This document shows positions 44,732-55,007 of a stretch of 64,000 bases of DNA, one piece after another. Position 1 is the stretch's first letter. Each line of letters opens with the position of its first letter. The stretch comes from Synechococcus sp. NB0720_010 (GTDB taxonomy: Bacteria > Cyanobacteriota > Cyanobacteriia > PCC-6307 > Cyanobiaceae), in assembly GCF_023078835.1 (NCBI RefSeq), contig NZ_CP090898.1, positions 1,800,045 to 1,864,044 of the forward strand, given 5' to 3'. The notes below the pieces were generated by a model, which was not told the DNA's origin, did no database searches, and worked only from the letters and a program-made list of their open reading frames with translations. Position numbers and translations under genes: made by a program.

Positions 44732-46915
44732 CTAAACGCTGGCGCGGGCTGAATGCAGGAAAAAGCGGCGGTAGTCCGGGTCCTGATCGAGCAAATCCAG
44801 GAAGCGATCCCGGTCGAGCCGCAGCAGCAGTCCGTCTCCCCGCGCCCGCACGGTGACGGCCCGGGGGTGGTCCTCGATCAGGCCTGCGTCGCCGAAGAAG
44901 TCCCCCTCCTCCACCAGCCCCTGTTTGATCGGAGTCCCGCCCCAGAGATCGTTCTGCAGCACCTCCAAGGTGCCGGCCACCACCACATAGAAGGCGTCCG
45001 GGGCGTCCCCTTCGCGGAAGACCTCCTCGCCATGGCGGATCCGATCGCTGACGAATTCCGAGGCCAGCCAACGCAGCAGCTTGGGATCGACGCCGTGGAA
45101 CAGGGGGATGGTGGCCAGGCGCTCGGGCGTGATCCGGACCCGTTGCCCCAGCTCCAGGTTGAAGCCGCTCATCTGCCGGTGCCAGAAGGAGGCATAGAGC
45201 CCGCCAGCGGCCAACAGATCGTTGTGGTGGCCGAGCTCCACCACTTGGCCTTGATCGATCACGGCGATCTGGTCCATGGCCGCAGCGGCCCGCAGCCTGT
45301 GCAGCACGGAGACCACCGTGCGGCCCTCGCTCAAGCGACGCAGGGTGGTGTTGATTGCTTCTTCGGTGCTGGGGTCGAGGGCGCTGGTGGCTTCATCCAG
45401 CAGCAAGAGCTGGGGGTTGCGAACGATCGCCCGGGCAATGGCAATCCGTTGCTTCTGGCCACCGGAGAGGCGACCGCCACCGGAACCGACCGCGGTCTGG
45501 AGGCCGTTGGGTAGGGACTGAATCAGTTCCCCGAGCTCGGCGGCTAGGGCTGCATCGAGGACCTCCTGATCGGACGCATCGAGCCGGCCTAGGCGGATGT
45601 TGTCCGCGATCGAGAGATCGAACAGGACGGTCTCCTGGGGGACCAACGCCACCTGCTCAAGCCAGGCGCCCCGGTCGGTGGTGCTCAGGGGCACGCCATC
45701 GACCCGCAGGCCACCGCGCTGGGGCTCGATTTGCCGCAGGAGCAGTCGAAGCACGGTGCTTTTCCCGCCGCCGCTGGGGCCAACCAGGGCGAGGGAGCTG
45801 TTGGCGGGGATCGTCAGGTTGAGTCCGTCCAGGCCGCCACCACCCGGGTAGCGGAACTGCACCTGCTCGATCCTCAGCTCCTGCCGCAAGGCCGGGGGGC
45901 TGGGTTCAATCCCTCGGGCCAGCGCCGGCCGTTGCTCGGAGCGCTTGGCGGCGGGCAGCTGCTGCTCCAGCAGGTTCAGGGCCGTCGTGGCGGCCTGGAG
46001 TGGCAGCAGGGAGGCGCCCAGCTGCCACATGCCGCTGACCATGGCCGTGGCGATCCCCAGGGCGGAGACCAGCTGGCCCACCGTGAGTTGCCCCTGCAGC
46101 ACCAACCAGGTGCCCAGGGCAAAGACGCTCACCAGCGTGAGCATGGCGGAAGCGGTCAGGGCGGCCTGTTGCAGGCCCGACATCGCTCCGACCCGCTGGG
46201 CCCAGCGCATCAGGTCCCGGTTGCGACGGTTGAATTCCGAGCGGGTGGTGCTGCGCAAACCGAACAGGTCCACCAACTCCCGGCTGCGCAGCCGTTCGCC
46301 GGCGTAGCTCAGCAGCCGTCCGGCCTGCTCGACCCGAGCCTCTTCCCGCCTGGCCAGGGCCGGGGTGAAGGCCACCTGGCTCACGAGCAGCAGCGGCGTG
46401 AGCACCACGGCGACCAGGGCGAGCCGCCAATCGCTGGTGAACAGCAGCAGCACCCCCAGCAAGAGCTGCGCCACCGTCCAGGTGAAGAGGGGGAGCTGGC
46501 TGACGACCGCGTTTTCCAGGGTGGGAATCTGCAGCGCCAGCAAGCCCTGTTCCCCTCCCTCGGCGCGGCCATCGGTGGGGTTCGGTTGCTCCAGTAGATG
46601 ACCGAAGAGCCGCTGGCGAAAGCTCGTGCCCAGTTGGCTACCGAGGGCGGCAAACAACTTGATCGAGAAGCCGTTGCAGACCACCGCCAGCAGGAGCCAG
46701 GCGCAGGGCAGCAGCACCAGCACCGCCACCGGTGGCCCGCCGCTGGGGTTGCCAATCACCTGGTCGATCACCAGCTGCAGCAGCACAGGGATGCCCACCA
46801 TCAGCAGCGGATCGGGCAACACCGTGAGGATCGCCAGGACCGCCTTCAGCCGTTGATTGCCGAAGTAGCGCCACAGTCGTAGGGGCAGCAGCAGCGGAAA
46901 CATCGGCCGGCTCAT
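44732..46915 (-). CDS. ABC exporter (fused membrane + ATPase) with C-terminal CNB domain
   Basis: A 727-residue half-transporter in three parts. Residues about 1-300 are six membrane helices. Residues about 345-570 are the ATPase: Walker A GPSGGGKST, signature LSGGQKQR, Walker B LLLLDEATS. Residues about 590-720 are a CNB-like domain (IPLFHGVDPKLLRWLASEF, GEEVFREGDAPDAFYVVVAG, FFGDAGLIEDHPRAVTVRA). The CNB cassette has Asp instead of the usual Glu, so nucleotide binding is uncertain. ATG at 46915 is preferred to the in-frame TTG six codons upstream. The exported substrate is unknown. Confidence 0.88.
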   Translation of the reverse strand: MSRPMFPLLLPLRLWRYFGNQRLKAVLAILTVLPDPLLMVGIPVLLQLVIDQVIGNPSGGPPVAVLVLLPCAWLLLAVVCNGFSIKLFAALGSQLGTSFRQRLFGHLLEQPNPTDGRAEGGEQGLLALQIPTLENAVVSQLPLFTWTVAQLLLGVLLLFTSDWRLALVAVVLTPLLLVSQVAFTPALARREEARVEQAGRLLSYAGERLRSRELVDLFGLRSTTRSEFNRRNRDLMRWAQRVGAMSGLQQAALTASAMLTLVSVFALGTWLVLQGQLTVGQLVSALGIATAMVSGMWQLGASLLPLQAATTALNLLEQQLPAAKRSEQRPALARGIEPSPPALRQELRIEQVQFRYPGGGGLDGLNLTIPANSSLALVGPSGGGKSTVLRLLLRQIEPQRGGLRVDGVPLSTTDRGAWLEQVALVPQETVLFDLSIADNIRLGRLDASDQEVLDAALAAELGELIQSLPNGLQTAVGSGGGRLSGGQKQRIAIARAIVRNPQLLLLDEATSALDPSTEEAINTTLRRLSEGRTVVSVLHRLRAAAAMDQIAVIDQGQVVELGHHNDLLAAGGLYASFWHRQMSGFNLELGQRVRITPERLATIPLFHGVDPKLLRWLASEFVSDRIRHGEEVFREGDAPDAFYVVVAGTLEVLQNDLWGGTPIKQGLVEEGDFFGDAGLIEDHPRAVTVRARGDGLLLRLDRDRFLDLLDQDPDYRRFFLHSARASV

Positions 46916-46962
46916 CCAGCCAACCGATAGCAATCACAGCGGCGTTTGACCGCCTGGTCGCC

Positions 46963-47307
46963 TCAGTACCGCGGCACCATTGGGTCGGCTGAGACGCTCC
47001 AGGCATCGATTCCGCCCTGCAGGTTCAGCACCTGTTCGTAGCCCTGGGCTTCCATCAGCCAACAGGCGAATTGCCAGCTGCGGATCCCGGCGTGACAGAG
47101 CACAACCACGGGTTGATCCCGGTTGATCAAGCTCGAGATCTGCTCAATCCAGGTCTCCGATTGACTCAGGGGGAGATGGATCACCGGTTGCTGCAGTCGA
47201 GCCAGGTCCAATTCCAGGGCCTCGCGCACATCCACCAGCTGCAACGCCTCACCGGCGTCGAGCCGATGCTTCAGTTCTGTGGCGCTGATGCTTGCGGGAT
47301 TGGGCAT
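46963..47307 (-). CDS. Rhodanese-like domain protein
   Basis: A single-domain 114-residue rhodanese: LVDVREALELDLARL, then the active-site loop VVLCHAGIRSWQFACWL with the persulfide-forming Cys, and GIDAW near the end. Such proteins carry sulfane sulfur for thiolation or cyanide detoxification. GTG and ATG are adjacent at the start; ATG at 47307 is given. It lies 47 bases upstream of the ABC exporter on the same strand. Confidence 0.9.
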   Translation of the reverse strand: MPNPASISATELKHRLDAGEALQLVDVREALELDLARLQQPVIHLPLSQSETWIEQISSLINRDQPVVVLCHAGIRSWQFACWLMEAQGYEQVLNLQGGIDAWSVSADPMVPRY

Positions 47308-47387
47308 CACGGAACCCTACCGGCGGTCACGGGGGTGCCAAAGATCGCCTTGATGCATAAAGATGAGGCCAATCCTGTAAGCGACGC

Positions 47388-48977
47388 ATGAAGGCCCGCC
47401 CCTTCTTGGCGGCACTGCTGGCGGTGGCGTTGGCGATGCTGAGCTTTGGCTTGGCGGGTTGGTGGCTCCTCCTGCAGCGCAGTCCCCTTGCGTTGCAACA
47501 CCAGGCCCTCTCCATGCCGCTGGCGGCGCGGTTTGTTCCGCGGACGGCGCCCCTGAGCCTGCACTGGTTGGTGGGCCCGGATGAGCCGGCTGCCTACGCC
47601 CGGGCCGTTGCTCCCCCCCGTCAGCGCCGTCAGGCCGCGGCGGCCGCTGATCGCCTGCGGGACGGGGCCTTTGCCGCTGCGGGCCTGGACTACGCCTCGG
47701 AGCTCTCCCCCTGGCTGGGGGATGAAAGCAGCTTTGCCCTCTTGACCCCCCCTGGAAGTGGGGAGGCACCCGGTTGGGTGCTGGCGCTGCGCAGCCGTGA
47801 CAACGAAGGGGCCCGCCGTTTCCTGCAGCGCTTCTGGCAGACCCGAAGCCTTGCTGGGACCGATCTGCAGATCACCAGTTATCGCGGCATGGGGCTGATC
47901 AGCGGTCGCGGCGCCCTCTTGGGCCAGGACCCGCAACCCCTGGCGACGGCCCTGATCAACGACGATTTGGTGCTGATTGCCTCGGGTCGGGGCGTGCTCG
48001 AACAGGCGCTCGATGTCTCCCAAATCGATGAACTGAACCAAGCGGCCAGTGCGCCCCTGCAAAAGGCCCTGCAGCGACTTGGAGAGGGGGTGGCGCTGCT
48101 GACGGCCCGCCCCGAGGCCATGGAGCAGTGGCTCGGCTTGCCCGTTGGGGATGAGTCGGCGGCGGTGGAATTGGTGCTGGCCTTGGCCCCCCAAGGGTCG
48201 GGGCTTCAGGTGGATGGCCTGGCCCAGTTGCGTGATGCGCTCCCCAGCCTGGGTCCGGTCAACACGGAGCTGTTGCGCCAGGTGCAGGTCGCTGCCGACA
48301 GCCTTGCCTTCTTGACCAATCCCGCTGAGCTCCTCGCCGCCGAGGACGCCAATGTTTGGAGCAACCTGCTTGGCCCGTCCCTGACCCAGGCCCTCAAGCG
48401 GGATCAAGGTCCCCTGCCGGCCCTGGTGGCCGCGGCGGATTCGGGGCCCTTGCTTTGGGCCCATCAGAGCGAAGGCTGGTTGCTGGGCACCCGCGGGGAT
48501 CGTCCGTCGGCCGAGACCCTGCAGCCGGCCCTTGAGGCCGATGGATACAGCGCCTCCCCGCTGGAGAGCCGCGGGCAAACCCTTCAGGCCTGGACGCGCC
48601 TCGAGTCCAAGCCGGTCAAGGGCAATCCCGACCAGCTCCAGGCCCAGCTCGCAGGTGCCCGCTCCAGCCAAGGTGGTTTCGCCTGGTGGGGCCAAGGCCT
48701 GGCGATCCTCAACCAGCAGTACGAAGGCCGTCGTGCACCCCAGGAGCGCCTCGATCAGCTGGAGCTCTTGGGCTCACCCCAGGCCCCCTTTCAGTGGTCG
48801 ATGGACGCCCAGGCTGCCCAGGGTCTGCTCAGTCGCTGGAAGCTCTGGCGCTTGGTGGGCACGCTCTCCAGCTCCTCCCTGACCCCCAGGGTGGACGGGG
48901 TGGCCTTGAGCCTGGAGCCTGATGCCCCCGACCAACGCAGCTTGAGGCTGCGGGGGCTGCTGCAACTGCACGCCTGA
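47388..48977 (+). CDS. DUF3352 membrane-anchored protein
   Basis: A 529-residue protein with one N-terminal membrane helix (FLAALLAVALAMLSFGLAGWWLLL) and a long soluble domain of the cyanobacterial DUF3352 type: LDYASELSPWLGDESSFALLTP, WVLALRSRDNEGARRFLQRFW and LVLIASGRGVLEQALD. Function is unknown; it is probably periplasmic or lumenal. The sixA gene begins 2 bases after its stop. Confidence 0.85.
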   Translation: MKARPFLAALLAVALAMLSFGLAGWWLLLQRSPLALQHQALSMPLAARFVPRTAPLSLHWLVGPDEPAAYARAVAPPRQRRQAAAAADRLRDGAFAAAGLDYASELSPWLGDESSFALLTPPGSGEAPGWVLALRSRDNEGARRFLQRFWQTRSLAGTDLQITSYRGMGLISGRGALLGQDPQPLATALINDDLVLIASGRGVLEQALDVSQIDELNQAASAPLQKALQRLGEGVALLTARPEAMEQWLGLPVGDESAAVELVLALAPQGSGLQVDGLAQLRDALPSLGPVNTELLRQVQVAADSLAFLTNPAELLAAEDANVWSNLLGPSLTQALKRDQGPLPALVAAADSGPLLWAHQSEGWLLGTRGDRPSAETLQPALEADGYSASPLESRGQTLQAWTRLESKPVKGNPDQLQAQLAGARSSQGGFAWWGQGLAILNQQYEGRRAPQERLDQLELLGSPQAPFQWSMDAQAAQGLLSRWKLWRLVGTLSSSSLTPRVDGVALSLEPDAPDQRSLRLRGLLQLHA

Positions 48978-48979
48978 CC

Positions 48980-49540
48980 ATGGCCAGCCGCAAGCTTGAG
49001 TTGCTGTTGGTGCGCCACGGCATCGCTGAAGAGCGCAGTGAGGGCGTCGATGACGCCCAGCGCAGCCTCACGCCGGAGGGGCGTGAGCGCACCACTCAGC
49101 AGCTGGAGCGCCTGCTGGAGTTGGAGTTGGACTGTGATCTGGTGCTCAGCAGTCCGCTGGTGCGGGCCCGCCAGACAGCTGAATTGATCGTGAGCGCAGG
49201 GCTGGCGCCAGAACTGGAGTTGGCGGCGGCCTTGGCTCCCCTGGCGGACCCCCTGCCCCTGCTCGAGCGCTGGCTCGGCCCCCTCTCCCCGCGGCCCGGT
49301 TGGAAGCGCCTGGCCTTGGTGGGCCATGAGCCGGACCTGAGCACCTTGGCGGCGCTGTTTATTGGAGTGCCGATGGCCCGAGCCCCCCAGGCGATCCGGC
49401 TCAAGAAAGCCGGTGCCTTGCTGCTGCAGTGGCCGATCGCCCCAGGCGCTGACTTGCTCGGATCGGCCCGCTTGGAGATGGTCCTGCCGCCTCGGGTACT
49501 GCTCGGTCGGCGACAGTCGCGCAGCGAGGGCGGGCCTTAG
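48980..49540 (+). CDS. sixA: Phosphohistidine phosphatase SixA-like
   Basis: A 186-residue histidine-phosphatase-superfamily enzyme: LLLVRHGIAEER (catalytic RHG), SSPLVRARQTAELI and LVGHEPDLSTL with the second catalytic His. SixA removes phosphate from histidine in phosphorelay proteins; a general phosphatase role cannot be excluded. Directly downstream of the DUF3352 gene and 26 bases before gltA. Confidence 0.88.
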   Translation: MASRKLELLLVRHGIAEERSEGVDDAQRSLTPEGRERTTQQLERLLELELDCDLVLSSPLVRARQTAELIVSAGLAPELELAAALAPLADPLPLLERWLGPLSPRPGWKRLALVGHEPDLSTLAALFIGVPMARAPQAIRLKKAGALLLQWPIAPGADLLGSARLEMVLPPRVLLGRRQSRSEGGP

Positions 49541-49566
49541 GTTGCGGTTGACGCAACCCCGATTCC

Positions 49567-50727
49567 ATGGCTGAGGAGGCAACCCCAACGGCAGCGACTC
49601 CGGCGTATCGCCCGGGTCTGGAAGGGGTGCCGGCCACGCAGTCGGCGGTGTGCGACATCGATGGACAAAAGGGGCTGCTGACTTACCGCGGCTACCGGGT
49701 GGATCAGCTGGCCCAGCAGAGCACCTTCCTGGAGACCGCCTATCTGCTGATCTGGGGTGAGCTCCCCGACGCTGAGCAGCTGGCGGCGTTTGAGCAGGAG
49801 GTTCAGATGCACCGCCGGGTGAGCTTCCGCATCCGGGACATGATGAAGTGCTTCCCGGCCAGCGGCCATCCGATGGACGCACTGCAGAGCAGTGCGGCCT
49901 CTCTGGGTCTCTTTTATTCCCGCCGCGCCCTCGACAACCCTGAATACATCTATTCAGCGGTGGTGCGCCTGATCGCCAAGATCCCGACGATGGTGGCGGC
50001 GTTTCAGCTGATTCGCAAAGGGCAGGACCCGATTCAGCCCAGGGATGACCTGCCCTATGCGGCCAACTTCCTGTACATGCTCACTGAGCGTGAACCGGAT
50101 CCCCTGGCGGCGCGCATCTTTGATGCCTGCTTGATCCTGCATGCCGAGCACAGCCTGAACGCCAGCACCTTCAGCGCGCGGGTGACGGCCAGCACCTTGA
50201 CCGATCCCTACGCCGTGGTGGCCTCGGCTGTGGGGACCCTGGCGGGTCCCCTCCATGGCGGCGCGAATGAAGACGTCTTGGCGATGCTTGAAACCATCGG
50301 CTCCGCCGATCAGGTCAGGCCCTGGCTGGATCAGGCGATTGCCGAGAAGCGCAAGATCATGGGCTTCGGCCACCGCGAGTACAAGGTCAAGGACCCCCGG
50401 GCGGTGATCCTGCAGAAACTGGCGGAAGAGCTCTTCGATCAGTTCGGCCACGACCCCCTCTACGACCTGGCCCGCGAATTGGAAGCCGCGGCAGCCGAGC
50501 GCCTGGGCCCGAAGGGGATCTATCCGAACGTCGACTTCTATTCCGGCTTGGTCTACCGAAAACTGGGCATTCCCCAGGACCTATTCACCCCGATCTTTGC
50601 GATCGCGCGCACCGCAGGCTGGCTGGCCCACTGGAAAGAACAGCTCGGTGCCAACCGCATCTACCGGCCCACGCAGATCTACACCGGCTCCAGCGGCCGC
50701 GATTGGCAGCCGATCGAAGGCCGTTAA
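49567..50727 (+). CDS. gltA: Citrate synthase
   Basis: Condenses oxaloacetate and acetyl-CoA. LYMLTEREPD, LHAEHSLNASTFSARV with a catalytic His, GPLHGGANEDVL, MGFGHREYKVKDPRA with a further catalytic His, and NVDFYSGLVYRKLGIPQDLFTPIFAIART. 386 residues, the normal short-type length. Followed by the ndh operon on the same strand after 41 bases. Confidence 0.96.
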   Translation: MAEEATPTAATPAYRPGLEGVPATQSAVCDIDGQKGLLTYRGYRVDQLAQQSTFLETAYLLIWGELPDAEQLAAFEQEVQMHRRVSFRIRDMMKCFPASGHPMDALQSSAASLGLFYSRRALDNPEYIYSAVVRLIAKIPTMVAAFQLIRKGQDPIQPRDDLPYAANFLYMLTEREPDPLAARIFDACLILHAEHSLNASTFSARVTASTLTDPYAVVASAVGTLAGPLHGGANEDVLAMLETIGSADQVRPWLDQAIAEKRKIMGFGHREYKVKDPRAVILQKLAEELFDQFGHDPLYDLARELEAAAAERLGPKGIYPNVDFYSGLVYRKLGIPQDLFTPIFAIARTAGWLAHWKEQLGANRIYRPTQIYTGSSGRDWQPIEGR

Positions 50728-50768
50728 GGGCTGCGCCGGCCTAAGTTGCCCCCATCAACAGACCACCC

Positions 50769-51911
50769 ATGGTGATCGCCAATCCCGCTGTCGTGAGTGC
50801 CGGGCTCGACCTTGAGGCCAGCTTCACGGACGTGCTGCAGGGCTTCGGCTTGTCGCCGGGGATGGCCCACCTGCTCTGGCTGCCGCTGCCGATGCTGGTG
50901 GTCCTGGTGGCTGCCGTCGTTGGCGTGTTGGTCAACGTCTGGCTCGAGCGGAAGATCTCGGCGGCCGTTCAGCAGCGGATCGGCCCCGAATACGCCGGTG
51001 CCCTGGGCATCCTTCAGCCCCTCGCGGACGGCCTGAAGCTGCTGTTCAAAGAGGACATCATTCCGGCCCGAGCCGACGGCCTGCTCTTCACCCTGGGCCC
51101 GGTGCTGGTGCTGGTGCCGGTGATCCTGAGCTGGTTGGTCGTGCCCTTCGGCCAGCACCTGCTGATCAGCAACGTCGGCGTCGGCATCTTTCTCTGGATT
51201 TCCCTGAGCAGCATCCAGCCCATTGGCTTGCTGATGGCTGGCTACGCCTCCAATAACAAGTACTCCCTGCTCGGTGGCTTGCGGGCCGCCGCCCAGTCGA
51301 TCTCCTACGAGATTCCCCTCGCCTTGGCGGTGCTGGCCGTGGTGATGATGAGCAACTCCCTCAGCACGGTTGACATCGTCAACCAGCAAACCGGCGCCGG
51401 GATCCTCAGCTGGAACATCTGGCGCCAGCCCGTCGGTTTCGTGATCTTCTGGATCTGCGCCCTGGCCGAATGTGAGCGCCTTCCCTTCGACTTGCCGGAG
51501 GCTGAAGAGGAGTTGGTGGCTGGCTACCAGACCGAATACGCCGGCATGAAGTTCGCCCTCTTTTATCTGGGCAGCTACATCAACCTGGTGCTCTCCGCCC
51601 TGCTGGTGGCGGTGCTCTACCTGGGTGGCTGGGGCTTCCCGCTTCCCGTCGAGTGGGTGGTGAACCTGACGGGTCAGCCGATCGACGCTCCCCTGGTGCA
51701 GGTGATCACCGCCACCACCGGAATCGTGATGACGGTCCTGAAGGCCTACCTGCTGGTGTTCTTCGCGATCTTGCTGCGCTGGACCGTTCCCCGGGTGCGC
51801 ATTGACCAGTTGCTGGACCTGGGTTGGAAGTTCCTGTTGCCGGTCGCCCTGGTCAACCTGCTGGTGACCGCTGGTCTGAAGCTCGCGTTCCCGGCCTTCT
51901 TCGGCGGTTAA
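50769..51911 (+). CDS. ndhA: NAD(P)H-quinone oxidoreductase subunit 1
   Basis: Membrane subunit A of NDH-1, forming the quinone chamber with NdhH and NdhI. About eight hydrophobic helices in 380 residues. It has the conserved [22 protein letters not shown] and the [27 protein letters not shown] loop. First gene of the ndhA-ndhI-ndhG-ndhE operon. Confidence 0.98.
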   Translation: MVIANPAVVSAGLDLEASFTDVLQGFGLSPGMAHLLWLPLPMLVVLVAAVVGVLVNVWLERKISAAVQQRIGPEYAGALGILQPLADGLKLLFKEDIIPARADGLLFTLGPVLVLVPVILSWLVVPFGQHLLISNVGVGIFLWISLSSIQPIGLLMAGYASNNKYSLLGGLRAAAQSISYEIPLALAVLAVVMMSNSLSTVDIVNQQTGAGILSWNIWRQPVGFVIFWICALAECERLPFDLPEAEEELVAGYQTEYAGMKFALFYLGSYINLVLSALLVAVLYLGGWGFPLPVEWVVNLTGQPIDAPLVQVITATTGIVMTVLKAYLLVFFAILLRWTVPRVRIDQLLDLGWKFLLPVALVNLLVTAGLKLAFPAFFGG

Positions 51912-51987
51912 TTCCCCACCGCCACCCCCCTTTGCCAGGTCGCCAGGCCATCATGGTGCCGGCGCCACCGCCCCTTCCCACCACTCC

Positions 51988-52584
51988 ATGTTCGGGTTCC
52001 TCAAGAAAGTCGGTGACTACACCCGCGATGCGGTGGGTGCGGCCAACTACCTCGCCCAGGGGCTTTCGGTCACCTTTGACCACCTTCAGCGCAGGCCGAT
52101 CACGGTTCAGTACCCCTACGAAAAACTGATTCCGTCGGAGCGCTACCGAGGCCGAATCCACTACGAGTTCGACAAGTGCATCGCCTGTGAGGTGTGTGTG
52201 CGCGTCTGCCCGATCAACCTGCCGGTGGTGGATTGGGTGATGAATAAAGCCACCAAGAAAAAGGAACTGCGCAACTACTCCATCGACTTCGGGGTGTGCA
52301 TCTTCTGCGGCAACTGCGTCGAGTACTGCCCGACCAACTGCCTCTCGATGACCGAGGAGTACGAGCTGGCGGCCTTCGATCGCCACAGCCTGAACTACGA
52401 CAACGTCGCCCTCGGCCGTCTCCCCACCAGCGTCACCAGCGACCCAGCGGTCTTGCCCCTGCGGGAGCTGGCCTATCTGCCGAAAGGGGAGATGGATCCC
52501 CATGGCGTGGATTCCAATCGTCCGCGGGCCGGCAAACTGCCCGCTGACGTCCTCAAGACCCTGCCGAAGGAGGAGAACGCCTGA
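51988..52584 (+). CDS. ndhI: NAD(P)H-quinone oxidoreductase subunit I
   Basis: A 198-residue 8-Fe ferredoxin-like subunit passing electrons to NDH-1. Two 4Fe-4S motifs are visible: [16 protein letters not shown] and [48 protein letters not shown] precedes them (here GLSVTFDHL). The 76-base gap after ndhA contains no gene. Its stop overlaps the ndhG start by one base. Confidence 0.98.
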   Translation: MFGFLKKVGDYTRDAVGAANYLAQGLSVTFDHLQRRPITVQYPYEKLIPSERYRGRIHYEFDKCIACEVCVRVCPINLPVVDWVMNKATKKKELRNYSIDFGVCIFCGNCVEYCPTNCLSMTEEYELAAFDRHSLNYDNVALGRLPTSVTSDPAVLPLRELAYLPKGEMDPHGVDSNRPRAGKLPADVLKTLPKEENA

Positions 52585-53183
52585 TGACCATTGCTTCCTC
52601 CACGCAGTTCATCTGCTTTGTCTTCCTCTCAGCAGCGGTCGCCATTGGCGCCCTTGGCGTGGTCCTGCTGCCGAGCATCGTCTATTCCGCCTTTCTGCTG
52701 GGCGGCGTGTTCCTCTCGGTTGCCGGTCTCTATCTGCTGCTGAATGCCAGTTTCGTGGCGGCCGCCCAGGTGCTCGTCTACGTCGGTGCGGTCAACGTCC
52801 TGATCCTGTTCGCGATCATGCTCGTGAACAAGAAGGAAGACCTGGCGGCGATCCCTGGCCTGGCCGTGCGTCGCTTCCTCTCTGGTGCAGTGTGCGCTGG
52901 TTTGTTTGCCCTGCTGCTGCGGGTGGCCTTCACGACCCCCTGGGCCCTGCCCGGCCCGACCCCCATTGGCGAAGAGGCCACCATTCGCATCGGTGAGCAC
53001 CTCTTCAGCGACTACCTGCTGCCATTCGAGCTGGCGTCAGTCCTGCTGTTGATGGCGATGATTGGCGCGATCGTCCTGGCCCGCCGCGATGTCTTCAGCA
53101 CCGATGTGGTCACCGGCGAACCCGCTGATCAGGGTTTGATCGAGAAATCCCGCACGCCCCTGCTCCTGGAGAAAACCAACTGA
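52584..53183 (+). CDS. ndhG: NAD(P)H-quinone oxidoreductase subunit 6
   Basis: A 199-residue membrane subunit with five hydrophobic helices and the conserved [31 protein letters not shown] region. Starts on the ndhI stop codon and ends on the ndhE start codon, so the three genes are translationally coupled. Confidence 0.97.
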   Translation: MTIASSTQFICFVFLSAAVAIGALGVVLLPSIVYSAFLLGGVFLSVAGLYLLLNASFVAAAQVLVYVGAVNVLILFAIMLVNKKEDLAAIPGLAVRRFLSGAVCAGLFALLLRVAFTTPWALPGPTPIGEEATIRIGEHLFSDYLLPFELASVLLLMAMIGAIVLARRDVFSTDVVTGEPADQGLIEKSRTPLLLEKTN

Positions 53184-53512
53184 TGTCCATCGAGCTGCCC
53201 ACCACCGTTCCTCTCCAGGGCTATCTCGCCTTGGCCGCCATCCTGTTTTGCACGGGTGTCTGGGGACTGATCAACAGCCGCAACGCCGTGCGGGTGCTGA
53301 TGAGCATCGAGCTGATGCTTAATGCGGTGAATATCAACCTGATGGCCTTCTCCAGCTACCTCGATGGCCAGCTGATTCGCGGACAGGTCTTTGCGATTTT
53401 CGTCATCACCGTGGCGGCTGCTGAGGCTGCCGTTGGCCTTGCGATCCTTCTCTCTCTGTATCGGAACCGTGAAACGGTGGATATGGAGCGTTTCAACTTG
53501 CTGCGTTGGTAG
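53183..53512 (+). CDS. ndhE: NAD(P)H-quinone oxidoreductase subunit 4L
   Basis: A 109-residue, three-helix NuoK-type subunit. [33 protein letters not shown] contains the conserved membrane Glu, and [22 protein letters not shown] the second. Last gene of the ndh operon; NAD kinase starts 30 bases later. Confidence 0.97.
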   Translation: MSIELPTTVPLQGYLALAAILFCTGVWGLINSRNAVRVLMSIELMLNAVNINLMAFSSYLDGQLIRGQVFAIFVITVAAAEAAVGLAILLSLYRNRETVDMERFNLLRW

Positions 53513-53542
53513 CCAGGCTGGGCGCGAGCTCAGCTCTGGCTT

Positions 53543-54454
53543 ATGCGCCTTGAGACCGTTTGGTTGATCCATCGAGCGGCCAGCCAGGCTGCCCTGCGCC
53601 AAGCCCGGCGTTGTGCCCAGATCTTGCGCGATCAAGGCGTCAAGGTCGCCGTGGCCATGAGTGGGGCCAGTGCGAACCCCTTCCCCGGACTCTTGGCGGA
53701 TGAGGGGAGTCCGCCCGATTTGGCCGTGGTGCTGGGCGGAGACGGAACGGTCCTTGGGGCTGCGCGGCACCTGGCGTCCCTGGATGTGCCGATCCTCTCG
53801 TTCAACGTCGGCGGTCATTTCGGCTTTTTGACCCAGGAGCGCAAGCTGCTGGGCCATGGCCATGAAGCCGAGGGTTCCTTCGATCTCTGGCAGCGACTTC
53901 GGGACGATCGCTTTGCCCTCGAGCGGCGCATGATGCTCGAGGCGCGCACCGACAGCAGCGACACGGTGCATACGGCCCTCAATGACCTCTACCTGAGGCC
54001 CGGGATCGATGAGGTCACCCCCACCTGTGTCCTGGAGTTGGAGATTGATGGGGAGGTGGTCGATCAGTTCCGGGGGGATGGCTTGATCATGTCGACCGCG
54101 ACTGGCTCAACGGGGTATTCGATGGCTGCCGGCGGCCCGATCTTGCATCCCGGTGTTGAGGCGATTGTGGTGAACCCGATCTGTCCGATGAGCCTCTCCA
54201 GCCGTCCGTTGGTGGTTCCCCCCCGGGCGCAGTTGGCGGTCTGGCCGCTGGGTCCCTCCAACAGTCGGGTGCGCCTCTGGAAGGACGGGGCCTTCGCGGC
54301 GGTGCTGGAGCCCGGGGATCGCTGTGATGTGCGCCGCTCCCCCCATCACGCCTTGATGGTGTTGCTGGAGCAGAGCCCCTCCTACTACCGCACCTTGACC
54401 CATAAGTTGCATTGGGCCGGCAGTTTGACGGCCGCCGAGCCGTCTCCCAACTAG
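53543..54454 (+). CDS. nadK: NAD kinase
   Basis: Makes NADP from NAD and [16 protein letters not shown] is the family's GGDG motif, followed by [34 protein letters not shown] and [16 protein letters not shown]. 303 residues. Cyanobacteria carry two NAD kinase types; which this is cannot be told from the sequence alone. The CYTH gene follows after 9 bases. Confidence 0.95.
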   Translation: MRLETVWLIHRAASQAALRQARRCAQILRDQGVKVAVAMSGASANPFPGLLADEGSPPDLAVVLGGDGTVLGAARHLASLDVPILSFNVGGHFGFLTQERKLLGHGHEAEGSFDLWQRLRDDRFALERRMMLEARTDSSDTVHTALNDLYLRPGIDEVTPTCVLELEIDGEVVDQFRGDGLIMSTATGSTGYSMAAGGPILHPGVEAIVVNPICPMSLSSRPLVVPPRAQLAVWPLGPSNSRVRLWKDGAFAAVLEPGDRCDVRRSPHHALMVLLEQSPSYYRTLTHKLHWAGSLTAAEPSPN

Positions 54455-54463
54455 AGCAAGCCC

Positions 54464-54967
54464 ATGGCCCTCGAGATTGAACGCCGCTTTCTGGTCGCCG
54501 GTCAGCAGTGGCGCTCCGTGGTGTCTTGGCAGCGGGACTTCGCCCAGGGGTACCTGCCGAACTCCTCCCAGGCGATGACCTCGCGGGTCCGCCTGGCTGG
54601 CGTCGATGAGGCCTGGCTGACGCTCAAATTTCCCGCCGGCGGAATCGCCCGGCAAGAGTTTGAGTACGCGATTCCGGCGGCCGATGCTTCGGCGTTGCTC
54701 GAGCGCTGCGAAGCCCAGCTGATCAAGCGTCGCTTCGGCTTGGATTTACCGGGTGGGGACTGGGTTCTGGATGTCTTTGCAGGGGAGAACGCCCCCTTGG
54801 TGCTGGCCGAAGTGGAACTTGAGCGGGCCGATCAGGCCGTGGAGATCCCGGATTGGTGCGTGCGGGAGATCACCGGGCTGGGCCAATTCAGCAATGCGGC
54901 CTTGGCAAGCCATCCCTGGGCCCGCTGGAGCGAGGCGGAGCGGACCCCCTGGCTGGAGCACAGCTGA
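54464..54967 (+). CDS. CYTH-domain phosphatase-like protein
   Basis: A 167-residue CYTH (triphosphate tunnel) protein. It starts with the hallmark ALEIERRFLV and has SRVRLAGVDEAWLTLKFP, KRRFGLDLPGGDWVLDVF and VLAEVELERADQAVEIP. Bacterial members are usually inorganic tripolyphosphatases; adenylate-cyclase activity is possible but less likely. Placed directly after NAD kinase. Confidence 0.88.
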   Translation: MALEIERRFLVAGQQWRSVVSWQRDFAQGYLPNSSQAMTSRVRLAGVDEAWLTLKFPAGGIARQEFEYAIPAADASALLERCEAQLIKRRFGLDLPGGDWVLDVFAGENAPLVLAEVELERADQAVEIPDWCVREITGLGQFSNAALASHPWARWSEAERTPWLEHS

Positions 54968-55007
54968 GCTGCCTTAGGATTTGCTTAAGGATTGACCAGG
55001 TTGTTCG

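Noticed and set aside
44694-45071. N-terminal extension of hrcA into the ABC exporter gene
   Set aside because: The extension has no similarity to HrcA and lies inside the ABC exporter coding region; the TTG at 44693 fits the family start.
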